Assembly (NCBI RefSeq): GCF_017311415.1
Contig: NZ_JAEKIS010000001.1
Location: forward strand, 186,001 to 250,000
Source: Salipiger abyssi
GTDB taxonomy: Bacteria; Pseudomonadota; Alphaproteobacteria; Rhodobacterales; Rhodobacteraceae
Length of the DNA stretch: 64,000 nt
Reading direction: 5' to 3'
Under the pieces are notes generated by a model. The model saw only the letters and a list, made by a program, of their open reading frames with translations. It was not told where the DNA came from and made no database searches. This document shows, piece after piece, positions 17,077 to 26,900 of this stretch. Made by a program: the position numbers and the translations under genes. Positions within the stretch are counted from its first letter, which is position 1, and each line of letters opens with the position of its first letter.

Positions 17077-17495
17077 GCCTCAATCCCGCTTACCCCCCGG
17101 TGCGCCGCACTCCCGAGAATGCGCCGATGCTCGACGCCTGGCAGCAACGCGGCGAGATCCTCCTGCAACGTTGCGACAGCTGCGGCGCGCATCTTTTCTA
17201 TCCTCGGGCGGTCTGTCCGTCCTGCTGGGCCGAGACCACGGGCTGGGTGCCCGCCTGCGGCACCGGGCGGATCGTCTCTTTCTCCGTGGTCCACAAAGGG
17301 CTGCCGGATGTGTTCATGGCCGAGGCGCCGATCCTGCTGGCCGAGATCGAGCTGGCCGAGGGTGTCCTGATGATCGCTCGCGTGCTCTGTGCCGATCCGG
17401 GCCGCGTGACCTCCGGCATGGCGGTCGCGGCGCTGCCGCTTGCCGAGGCGCGGGCGTTTCCGCTTCCCACCTTCCGGCTGGAGGGCGCCGGGTGA
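17073..17495 (+). CDS. DUF35 OB-fold/zinc-ribbon protein, partner of thiolase-like protein
   Basis: 140-residue protein with an N-terminal rubredoxin-like zinc ribbon (CDSCGAHLFYPRAVCPSC, about residues 32-49) followed by an OB fold. DUF35 proteins bind thiolase-like subunits and handle the acyl-CoA moiety. Start ATG overlaps the thiolase-like stop (ATGA) and its own stop overlaps the ligase GTG start (GTGA), a tightly coupled trio. Confidence 0.85.
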   Translation: MSLNPAYPPVRRTPENAPMLDAWQQRGEILLQRCDSCGAHLFYPRAVCPSCWAETTGWVPACGTGRIVSFSVVHKGLPDVFMAEAPILLAEIELAEGVLMIARVLCADPGRVTSGMAVAALPLAEARAFPLPTFRLEGAG

Positions 17496-19111
17496 CAGAG
17501 ACGCTCGACACGATACGGCAGCGCCATGCGGCGCTGGAAAAGGAGCCGCTGCCGGAAAATCTCGGTGCGCTGCTCGATGCGGCGGCGGAGCAATTTGGCG
17601 ACCGCACTTGCTGGGTACAGCTCGACGCAAATGACGAGGCGGGCGATAGCCTGAGCTTTGCCGAGATCCGCGACGCGGTGGCCCGCTGCGCCACCGTGCT
17701 GGCGGCGCGCGGCGTGGGGCAGGGCGCGCGGGTGGCGCTGATGCTGCCGAGCTGTCCGGCCTTTGTGATCACATGGCTGGCCTGCGCCCGCCTGGGCGCG
17801 GCCATCGTGCCGGTCAATCCCGGCTACACAACCGAAGAGCTGGGTCATCTCGCGGCGCTCTCCGAGCCGGGCTTTGCCGTGGTCGACCGGCAATATTCCG
17901 ATATCTTCACCGCGGGGACGGGCCTGCCGGAGACCGCTTGCCTGCGCCATGACATGGATGCCGGGAACAGCGACTGGCACAAGGCCGTGACCGACGCCAT
18001 GCCGATGCGCGACTGGCCGGAGGTCGGTGCGGAAACGCTGGTCAATCTCCAGTTCACCTCCGGTTCCACCGGACGGCCCAAGGCCTGCATGCTGCCGCAG
18101 AGCTATTGGCTGGTGCTTGCCGCCGCGCGGGCGGTCCAGGGCCCGGCGCTCACGCGCATCCTGCTCGACATGCCGTTCCACTACATGGGCGGACAATGGC
18201 GGTTTCTGCTGGCCCTGCGCATGGGCGCGACCGTGTTTGTTGCGCCAAGGCAAAGCCTTGCGCGGATGATCGATCGACTGGTGAAGCATGAGATCGGGTT
18301 CTGTTCGGTGACGCCTGCCTTTGCCAAGCAACCTCTCGATCCGCGCCGCGAACGCCTTTCGCTGCGCTGGGCCGGAACCATGGCCATGGCGCCCGATCTG
18401 GTGCCGGAGGTCAGCCTGCGACTGGGCGGTGCCCCGGTACGCGAGATGTACGGCACCACGGAAACCGGCGCCATCGCCGCGATGCCGGTGGAGATCGAAG
18501 GCCGGACCGGCTGCGGCATTGCCGCGCCCTTCCGCAGCCTGTCGATTCGCGACGCGGAAGGCCGGGCATTGCCGGCAGGTGCGGCGGGCGAGCTCTGGGT
18601 GAAAGGGCCGGGGATCATGCTGGGCTATTACCGCAATCCCGCAGCCAGCGCCGAGGTGCTGCGCGACGGCTGGTTCCGCACCGGCGATCTGTGCCGGATG
18701 GACGAGGACGGGTTTCTGACCATCGTCGGCCGGATCAAGGATACGATCCGGCGCAGCGGTGAGAACATCGCCGCGAGCGAGGTCGAGCAGGTGCTGTCCG
18801 GGCTCGGTTTCCTCGAAGAGGTTGCGGCGATTGCCGAACCCGATCCGATGCGCGGCGAAGAGGTTATGGTCTGCGTCACGCTTGCGCCGGGGCAGCGCCC
18901 GGAGGACTGGCCGGTCGAGCGCATCGCCGGGCGCATCGCCGAGGAGGCCGCGGCGCGGCTCGCGCGGTTCAAGCATCCGCGCTATGTCACGCTGATTTCC
19001 GCCATGCCGCGCACCGCCTCGGGCAAGATGGCCAAGGCCGAGCTGCGCAAAGATCTCGCGGCCTGGCGCGTCGCCAGCTTCGACACCGCTGTCCGGGCAG
19101 AGCGGCCGTGA
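17492..19111 (+). CDS. Acyl-CoA synthetase (AMP-forming)
   Basis: 539-residue ANL-superfamily ligase that activates a carboxylic acid to its CoA thioester with ATP. Motifs in order: the P-loop FTSGSTGRPKA, MYGTTETGA, the GWFRTGDL hinge Asp, GRIKDTIRRSGENI and the C-terminal catalytic Lys in RTASGKMAKAEL. The GTG start at 17492 overlaps the DUF35 stop; a longer open frame upstream of it is only read-through of the neighbouring gene region. Substrate unknown; context suggests the acid delivered by the TRAP system. Confidence 0.88.
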   Translation: MTETLDTIRQRHAALEKEPLPENLGALLDAAAEQFGDRTCWVQLDANDEAGDSLSFAEIRDAVARCATVLAARGVGQGARVALMLPSCPAFVITWLACARLGAAIVPVNPGYTTEELGHLAALSEPGFAVVDRQYSDIFTAGTGLPETACLRHDMDAGNSDWHKAVTDAMPMRDWPEVGAETLVNLQFTSGSTGRPKACMLPQSYWLVLAAARAVQGPALTRILLDMPFHYMGGQWRFLLALRMGATVFVAPRQSLARMIDRLVKHEIGFCSVTPAFAKQPLDPRRERLSLRWAGTMAMAPDLVPEVSLRLGGAPVREMYGTTETGAIAAMPVEIEGRTGCGIAAPFRSLSIRDAEGRALPAGAAGELWVKGPGIMLGYYRNPAASAEVLRDGWFRTGDLCRMDEDGFLTIVGRIKDTIRRSGENIAASEVEQVLSGLGFLEEVAAIAEPDPMRGEEVMVCVTLAPGQRPEDWPVERIAGRIAEEAAARLARFKHPRYVTLISAMPRTASGKMAKAELRKDLAAWRVASFDTAVRAERP

Positions 19112-19830
19112 GCGGCGACGGGAGGTTGCTGGAGACGGACGAGGGCGCGGCCCGTATCCTGGTGCTCAACCGGCCACGGGTGAGAAACGCGCTCGATACC
19201 GCGCTATGTGCGGCGCTGCTTGAGGCGCTGGCGCGTGCAGAAGCGGCGCCCGGGGTGCGCGCCATCATCCTCACCGGTTGCGACGGGGCGTTCTGCTCCG
19301 GCGCGGACACGCGCGAGTTTCCCGACCCGCTCGGTGCGCGCAGGTCCGATTTCGCGCGCCGGACCCATCTTCTGGCAGAGTTGCAGACGCGGCTGAGCGT
19401 CTGCCCCAAGCCGCTGGTCGCCGCCTGCGATGGGCCGGCCATTGGTGTCGGTGCGAGCCTTGCCATGTGCTGCGATCTGGCCGTCGCATCGCGGGGGCTG
19501 CGGCTGGGCTTTCCCGAGTTCCGTCACGGGATACTGCCCGCAATGGTCCTGGCGGCGCTGCATCGCTGCTTGCCTCCGAAACCTGCGTTTCGGCTGATCG
19601 CGCTTGGCGAGCTGCTATCGGCGGAGGCCGCCCATGCGTATGGGATCGTGTCGCATCTGACCGAGGACGGCGAGGCGCTCGGCACCGCGCTGGAGCTCGC
19701 GGGCAGGCTGGCGCGGATAGACGCGGGGCTTTACTGGCGCGGCAAGGCGCTTTTCGCAGAGACCCGGGATACGTCCTTCGACGAGGCCCTGAGCCTCGGT
19801 GTGCGCGCAACTCTTGCGGCCCGGCGATAG
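19108..19830 (+). CDS. Enoyl-CoA hydratase/isomerase family protein
   Basis: 240-residue crotonase-fold protein. The oxyanion-hole stretch GCDGAFCSGADTREF and the ACDGPAIGVGASLAMCCDLA helix are clear. Of the two catalytic Glu residues of true hydratases, the first position (GCELAM in hydratases) is GASLAM here, while the second is kept in FPEFRHG, so it may be an isomerase or hydrolase variant. GTG start overlaps the ligase stop by 4 bp. Last gene of the operon; a terminator-like hairpin follows within 10 bp. Confidence 0.82.
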   Translation: MSGDGRLLETDEGAARILVLNRPRVRNALDTALCAALLEALARAEAAPGVRAIILTGCDGAFCSGADTREFPDPLGARRSDFARRTHLLAELQTRLSVCPKPLVAACDGPAIGVGASLAMCCDLAVASRGLRLGFPEFRHGILPAMVLAALHRCLPPKPAFRLIALGELLSAEAAHAYGIVSHLTEDGEALGTALELAGRLARIDAGLYWRGKALFAETRDTSFDEALSLGVRATLAARR

Positions 19831-19836
19831 GCTTTG

Positions 19837-19876
19837 AAATGTAGCCCACCCCTAGGCGGGGCGTCCCGACATTTTT
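19837..19876 (+). terminator. Probable intrinsic terminator of the AtuA-to-ECH operon
   Basis: AAATGT (19837) pairs with ACATTT (19869-19874), enclosing an imperfect GC-rich inner stem (CCCACCCC and GGCGGGGCG), and five T residues run to 19876. It begins 7 bp after the last stop codon. Confidence 0.6.
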
Positions 19877-20320
19877 CACCTGTGGCGGCGCTCCACTATT
19901 TCAGCTCGTCCGCGCCGATTTTTGTCGGGAAAATCGACTATGGATGGCATGATGGCTTTGCCATCGTAACGGCGCTCTTGCACATATCGGTGAGATTTAT
20001 TCAGTTCGTGAGTCGAGTGGTTTAGATTTGACGTATGGCAAAGCCTTTCTCTGCCTGCTTCTGCGCGACGAACCTGTCCCTTCGTGCGTCCTTCCATTCT
20101 CGCGAATGAAACGCTCCGTCAAACCGTGGGATCAGACATTTAAGCTTTTCGGTGAGCGTATGCTCGCACGCGATCCCACCCGGCAGGCCGCCGAAAGCCT
20201 GATCTGCCTGGCCACCATGAACCGCTGCTCGGCCCTCGGAAGAGCCGAGACCGAAGCTGTCGCCTGAAGCCTACGGAGGAAGGGGGGCGTTCCGCTCAAA
20301 GCCATTCACGCGACAAGCCC
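19877..20320. other. Gene-poor scar region, possible transposase tail
   Basis: About 440 bp with no credible full gene. A plus-strand open stretch ends MKRSVKPWDQTFKLFGERML... and ...RCSALGRAETEAVA (20106-20267); its composition resembles the C-terminal tail of some insertion-sequence transposases, but too little remains to name the family. The remainder shows no recognisable feature. Confidence 0.3.
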
Positions 20321-20326
20321 GTTTTG

Positions 20327-20778
20327 ACCGGTCGGGCAAGGTCCGTTTTCTGGATCCGGATGCCGAGTGCGCCGGCGCAGCAGATCATCGGCACTGGCGG
20401 CAACGACATCCTCACCGGCAAGGGCGGCAATGACGTGTTTGTTTTCGAATATGAGGATCGCGCCTCTACCCTGCCTGTGACCGATTTCGGACGGGGGACC
20501 GGCTGGCGCTCGAGGACCGGTTCTTCTTTTCCAGCGGCGCGGGAAGCATCAATGTACGCGCGGCGCCCGAACAGGGCTTTCGCGACGCGCCGGCCTCCGG
20601 CGCCGCCGACCATGACCGCACAAGCGGCGAGCTGACGCTGGCCGGCCTTAAGGTCGTCGGGGAGTCGCAGATCGACCTGGATGATATCCTGTTGTTCCGA
20701 GACATCCGCCCCTCAATGAAACATGACGTGCCGTCGGGGCCGGGCGGCGCGTTTCCTGTTGGCACCGCCACCGCATGA
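20327..20778 (+). pseudogene. Frameshifted RTX (haemolysin-type Ca-binding) protein fragment
   Basis: The first frame reads IIGTGGNDILTGKGGNDVFVFE, two glycine-rich Ca-binding nonapeptides followed by the hydrophobic strand typical of RTX C-termini, and continues to VTDFGRG. At the G-run 20493-20497 the homology switches frame: DRLALEDRFFFSSGAG... continuing to DDILLFRDI and a stop at 20778. Restoring one G would join the two parts (DFGRG-DRLALED), the usual RTX C-terminal signal order. No N-terminal part of the protein is present, so this is a truncated and frameshifted remnant of a type I-secreted protein. Confidence 0.6.
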
Positions 20779-20823
20779 CCGCCGAGCATTGACAAGAGGC
20801 GCCTGCGGCGCGCAAGGTGCGGT

Positions 20824-20926
20824 CACTCACCCGGGGGGTCCCGACAAGGGGCTGAGATACTGCTGGCGTTCGCAGCGCAGTGACCCGATGAACCTGATCC
20901 AGTTCACACTGGCGTAGGGATGGTGC
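20824..20926 (+). ncRNA. TPP riboswitch (THI element)
   Basis: Contains the invariant pyrimidine-sensing block AGGGGCTGAGATACTGC and the pyrophosphate-binding block GACCCGATGAACCTGATCC, followed by GGCGTAGGGA. These are the hallmark segments of the thiamine pyrophosphate aptamer. It lies 114 bp upstream of thiC. Two small hairpins follow (GGGCG-TTT-CGCCC at 20938-20950; ATACG/CGTAT at 20952-20968) and may be part of the expression platform. TPP binding is expected to lower thiC expression. Confidence 0.95.
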
Positions 20927-21018
20927 ACCGGCTGCATGGGCGTTTCGCCCGATACGTCACAGGCGTATCCTCGTTCGGCCAACCTCCATTCGACGCGGAA
21001 CTGGGTCTCCAATGCTGA

Positions 21019-22860
<1,842 letters not shown>

Positions 22861-22888
22861 GCCGCCGAGGCCGTCAGGCCCCGTTTCA

Positions 22889-22941
22889 GCCGCACGCGCC
22901 CTGCGGGCGTGTGCGGCACCGGCCGCAGCTGACCGGCCGGT
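22889..22941. terminator. Two hairpins between convergent thiC and NUDIX genes
   Basis: A 12-bp stem (GCCGCACGCGCC with its partner, one G-T wobble) at 22889-22917 is followed at once by ACCGGCC...GGCCGGT (22918-22941). No T-run follows, so they are stable structures that may limit read-through or protect 3' ends. Confidence 0.4.
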
Positions 22942-22953
22942 GAAAAGCCCAGG

Positions 22954-23484
<531 letters not shown>

Positions 23485-23650
23485 TCACGTTCCGGAGGCT
23501 TCTGCGCGGTCTGCATGCGCCAGTTTGCCTTGCGCTTTCTGGCCTCGCGCCGATGCCCCTTCGGCGCAACGAGCCTAGCAGCCTGCGCGCGAGACACAAT
23601 GGCGCGCGAGCTGCGGCGCTCGTCGAAGAGCAAGGGCACTGCGGAGTGAG

Positions 23651-23992
23651 GTGTCCATGCCGCTCCTGTGCGCCGCTGCGGCGCTGCTGGTCAGCGAGCT
23701 GGGCAAGCCGCTCTCGGCACGTTGGGCATCAAGGCAGACTACAAAGTGGCGGCGCGAAGCGCAGGTGGAGCCGTGGGGAGATGGCCAGGAGAAGACTCTG
23801 GCGGATACACGAGGCCCTGCTGCGACGCGCCTTCTCAACGCTGAGCTATCGCTTCGACAGATAGCGACGCTGATGGGGTGGTCGGATCGCTATGCATCGC
23901 GGGTCATTGAAATCTACGCACGAGTTAGCCCCGACGAAAGTGATGCCGTTCTTGCCCGCCTGGAAGCTGCGAAAACGTGCCGCGAAATGTGA
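23651..23992 (+). pseudogene. C-terminal remnant of a tyrosine-recombinase integrase
   Basis: The tail DTRGPAATRLLNAELSLRQIATLMGW followed by IEIYARVSPDESDAVLARLEAAK matches the HDLRGTAATRL...EIA-MGW region of Rhodobacteraceae phage-type integrases. The box-II Arg-containing stretch is altered (DTRGP for HDLRG) and the N-terminal arm and core domains are missing. It points at the 3' end of tRNA-Cys about 70 bp away, the usual geometry for an integrase and its attachment site. DNA from 23413 to 23650 shows no gene. Confidence 0.55.
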
Positions 23993-24061
23993 AACTGAAA
24001 ACGCATCTGTAAACGGCAGTGCCGCTACAGAGAGACGAGTGACGCAAGTTCTTGAAAATAT

Positions 24062-24135
24062 TGGAGGCGAGTACCGGAATCGAACCGGTGTACACGGATT
24101 TGCAATCCGCTGCGTCACCACTCCGCCAACTCGCC
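24062..24135 (-). tRNA. tRNA-Cys (GCA)
   Basis: On the minus strand a complete cloverleaf: acceptor GGCGAGT/ACTCGCC, anticodon GCA in CGGATT-GCA-AATCCG, T-arm CCGGTTCGATTCCGG, discriminator T, and an encoded CCA at 24062-24064. Integrase remnant and IS remains around it mark this tRNA as an old insertion target. Confidence 0.96.
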
Positions 24136-24366
24136 TATTGAACGACTTAGGTGTGTTGCGTGGTGGGCTGCCACACCGTCTGCCGCACCTTCTATTTTCG
24201 TTCTGTTCTGTTCGCAAGCCGAAAATCAGGGTCGCCGCGGGCGCGCTTTCCGTGATCTGGCCGACTGCCGGAGATCTCCGGTGTCAGGCTCGACCATGCC
24301 TTTGCTCTGAGGTGCCCCTAGATTTGTAGATACTTTGCCCCCTTACTTTGAGCCGAGGAGGCGATC

Positions 24367-24418
24367 ATCGGGACAAGCAACTACAGCGACGTGTTCAAGC
24401 GGGACGCGGTGCATCCGC
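24367..24418 (+). pseudogene. IS3-family orfA 5' remnant
   Basis: After a strong GAGGAGG ribosome site (24355-24361) the frame reads GTSNYSDVFKRDAVHP, the standard N-terminus of an IS3-family OrfA (MGTxNYxDEFKRDAV). The expected ATG is ATC here, so even the start is lost. Similarity ends near 24418, shortly before the left edge proposed for the IS110 element. The DNA from 24136 to 24354 shows nothing clear, although TGTAGATACTTTGCCCCC near 24325 could be the IS3 left end. Confidence 0.55.
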
Positions 24419-24465
24419 CGCCCGGCAGGGTATTGCGCGGCAATGTCCCGTGTATGGACGCCCCC

Positions 24466-24706
24466 GGGGCTGCAAGCGATTTTTTGACTTTGGCAACAGC
24501 ATTGCGGTCGAGTTCCTTCGTGTATCCGGCCTCTGGTTGCGACCTTCAATGCCGCGGGCCCTCATGGTGAGTTCGAGGAACAGGTCCAAAACGAGAGGCC
24601 GTAGTACAAGCTACTCGGGACATTACTGGTTTTCCCATTCCTGATCTCGTCGACGCTTTGCCATGACCTCCATTCAGAACCACCGCACCCCAGCCTGCCT
24701 TCGCGC
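24466..24706 (-). ncRNA. Candidate bridge (seek) RNA region of the IS110-family element
   Basis: IS1111-group elements encode their guide RNA in the long non-coding end downstream of the transposase. This 241-bp segment, between the stop codon and the inner edge of the proposed repeat, is in that position and has no credible gene. No secondary structure was computed; location is the only evidence. Confidence 0.35.
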
Positions 24707-25732
24707 TCAGGCGTTGGCAGGGGTCTCGTAGACGCCGCCATGAGCCATGATCGCCCAGGCCATCCGCGCCATCTTGTTTGCCAGCGCAACTGCAACCAGC
24801 ATTTTAGGTTTGCGAGCCAACATACGGGCCAGCCACGACCCATCTGGCGCGCCGCCGCGTTTTTGCGCGGCTTGGATCGCGGACATTGCACCGATGATCA
24901 GCAAACGCCGCAGGTCGCGCTGACCCATTTTTGATATCTTGCCCAGCCTTGTTTTACCGCCCGTAGAATGCTGGCGTGGTGCCAGCCCGATCCAGGCTGC
25001 GAAGTCGCGCCCCTTGCTGAACATCTCTGGCGGTGCCGCCAGCACGGCAATCGATACCGCCGTCACCGGGCCGATCCCCGGCATGGTCATCAACCTGCGC
25101 GCCACATCGTCCTGTCGGGCAATCTGTCGAAGTTGCCGGGTCAGCGCGTCAATGCGCGCGCTTAGCCCGGCGATGAGATCGAAGAATATTTGGCAAAGGC
25201 CGGTGACTTCGGGCGGCAATCGTTCTCCATTCTCAGCCACAGCCTTTTCCAACCGAGGCAGATGCTGAGGGCCTTTCGGCGCGACAATCCCATGTTCAGC
25301 CAGATGCCCTCGCAATGCGTTGATCGCCTGGGTACGTTGCCCTGTCAAAAGATCGCGGGTCTTGAGTACCATCGACTGACCTTGTTGCTCGGTTGTCTTG
25401 GTCGTCACAAAGCGCATGGTCGGTCGGGACGCTGCTTCAGCGATGGCTTCGGCATCATTCGCATCGTTCTTTTGCCGCTTCACATAGGGTTTGACGTATT
25501 GCGGGGCGATGAGCCTGACATCGTGGCCAAGTCTGGAAAGCTCCCGGCTCCAGTGATGCGCACCCGCGCAAGCCTCCAAAGCGATGGTGCAAGGCTCAAT
25601 CTGACCGAAAAACTCTAGCACCCGCCCTCGCGGCAACGCCTTGCTAAAGACCTTAGATCCATTTGCCGCCGCGCCATGCGCGTGAAACGAACTCTTGGCA
25701 ATATCCAGCCCTACAATGCTAACCTTCTCCAT
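24707..25732 (-). CDS. IS110-family transposase (DEDD recombinase)
   Basis: 341 residues, full length. N-terminal RuvC-like DEDD domain: D10 in GLDIAKSS, E53 in ALEACAGAHHW, and D90/D93 in KNDANDAEA. C-terminal Tnp domain holds MPGIGPVTA (helix-hairpin-helix) and the catalytic Ser in RQHSTGGKTRLGKISKMG. Such enzymes use an RNA guide to choose donor and target sites. No frameshift or stop is visible, so it could be active. Confidence 0.93.
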   Translation of the reverse strand: MEKVSIVGLDIAKSSFHAHGAAANGSKVFSKALPRGRVLEFFGQIEPCTIALEACAGAHHWSRELSRLGHDVRLIAPQYVKPYVKRQKNDANDAEAIAEAASRPTMRFVTTKTTEQQGQSMVLKTRDLLTGQRTQAINALRGHLAEHGIVAPKGPQHLPRLEKAVAENGERLPPEVTGLCQIFFDLIAGLSARIDALTRQLRQIARQDDVARRLMTMPGIGPVTAVSIAVLAAPPEMFSKGRDFAAWIGLAPRQHSTGGKTRLGKISKMGQRDLRRLLIIGAMSAIQAAQKRGGAPDGSWLARMLARKPKMLVAVALANKMARMAWAIMAHGGVYETPANA

Positions 25733-25766
25733 GGACGCTTCCTCCTCGTAGCGAATTTCGACACCG

Positions 25767-26876
25767 CTACCTTGGCACAGCGATGCCGTGAGGGGGCGTC
25801 CACACCATCAAGAGCGGCAACATCACCGCGTCGAGCCAGACCTCCGGCACCAGCGGCGGGATCGCGGCCGCCATGAAACCCGCCGCCCCGAGGATCATGA
25901 TCTCGGGCGCACCGGCGGCGAAGCGGCTGTCCAGACATTGCCGGATGCCGCCGAGAACGGCGGACGCGACCGGCGCCCGGGCACTGCGGGCCTGCATCGC
26001 CGTCCAGAGCACGAAGATCAGCAGGCTTGCGATCATCACCCCGACCAGCAGCGGGAAGCCGAGCAGCGCGTGCAGCCCCACGATCACCGCGACCATCACC
26101 GCCACCAGCGTCACAACCTCGGCCAGCGCCGCGCGGTCGAGCACCGTGTCGCGCGCCCGCGGCGGCGTCCCGGGAACCAGCCGCCGTTCGAGCAGGCTGA
26201 AGAGCCAACCCAGCAGGATCAGCGCCATCGCCATGGAGAAGGTCATCGGCACCAGCCCGGACCAGGTGACGCCAGGTACTACGGTGGTGATCACCACCTG
26301 CGCGGCGGCGGTCGGCGCCCAGAGCATCGTCGGCCCAAAGCCCCGCAGCACCGCCAGCGCCATGCGGCGGCGTTCCAGCGCCGGAGCGCCGGAAGCGGCG
26401 ATCATCGGTGCCAGCAACCCGAATAGCCCGACATTGAGCAGGAGCCCGATGAATTGAGCCGCCAGCGACAGCCCCAGATCGCGCCGTCCGCGCGGCATCG
26501 CCGCCACGTCCCGCGCCAACCGGACAAGCGCGGGCGATTGCGACGCCGAAACCCGCAGGAGCAGCAGCGACACGATCAGTGAGGCGAGCCCGGCGCTCTG
26601 CCACAGCGCCCGCGCCAGCTCCGGCCACTGGCCGCGCAGCGAAAGCGCGCCGGCAAGCAGGGCGCAGACCGTCAGAAACACCGCGTGCTGCCGCCGCAAA
26701 TGCGGCGCCAGCAGCGGCAGCGTGCAGAGGTAGAGCAGAATGGGCACCCCGCGCGGAAGGGTCGGGATCAGCATTGCGGCAAGCGTGGCGACCATGGTCA
26801 GGCCAAGCCCTGCGCCGGCCAGCCGGAGCAGGGCCGGTTGCGTCGCCAAGTGCATTTGCAGCTGCGATACCGTCAT
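25767..26876 (-). CDS. Polytopic membrane protein, probably 3'-truncated by the IS
   Basis: 369 residues with around ten hydrophobic segments, e.g. AGLGLTMVATLAAMLIPTL, LASLIVSLLLLRV, LGLSLAAQFIGLLLNVGLFG and VVTLVAVMVAVIVGLHALLG. The layout hints at a secondary transporter but no family is recognised. Its final codons (VWTPPH onward) overlap the proposed IS repeat at 25793-25803, so the natural C-terminus was probably lost and replaced by IS sequence. The start ATG at 26876 is 24 bp after hyuB on the same strand, making it the last gene of the HyuA-HyuB transcription unit and perhaps a transporter for the same substrate. Confidence 0.6.
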   Translation of the reverse strand: MTVSQLQMHLATQPALLRLAGAGLGLTMVATLAAMLIPTLPRGVPILLYLCTLPLLAPHLRRQHAVFLTVCALLAGALSLRGQWPELARALWQSAGLASLIVSLLLLRVSASQSPALVRLARDVAAMPRGRRDLGLSLAAQFIGLLLNVGLFGLLAPMIAASGAPALERRRMALAVLRGFGPTMLWAPTAAAQVVITTVVPGVTWSGLVPMTFSMAMALILLGWLFSLLERRLVPGTPPRARDTVLDRAALAEVVTLVAVMVAVIVGLHALLGFPLLVGVMIASLLIFVLWTAMQARSARAPVASAVLGGIRQCLDSRFAAGAPEIMILGAAGFMAAAIPPLVPEVWLDAVMLPLLMVWTPPHGIAVPR

Positions 26877-26900
26877 GCCGTCCCTGCCGTCGCGCGCGGA

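Larger units (their letters stand above)
24452..25806 (-). mobile_element. IS110-family insertion sequence, IS1111-like
   Basis: About 1.35 kb. The transposase gene (24707-25732) is intact. TGGACGCCCCC at 24455-24465 and its inverted copy at 25793-25803 (14 bp with one mismatch if extended) are placed as subterminal inverted repeats, 241 bp beyond the stop and about 60 bp before the start. A short 5' and long 3' non-coding end with subterminal repeats is the pattern of the IS1111 subgroup. Exact tips are uncertain to several bases since IS110 elements make no target duplication. Confidence 0.6.
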
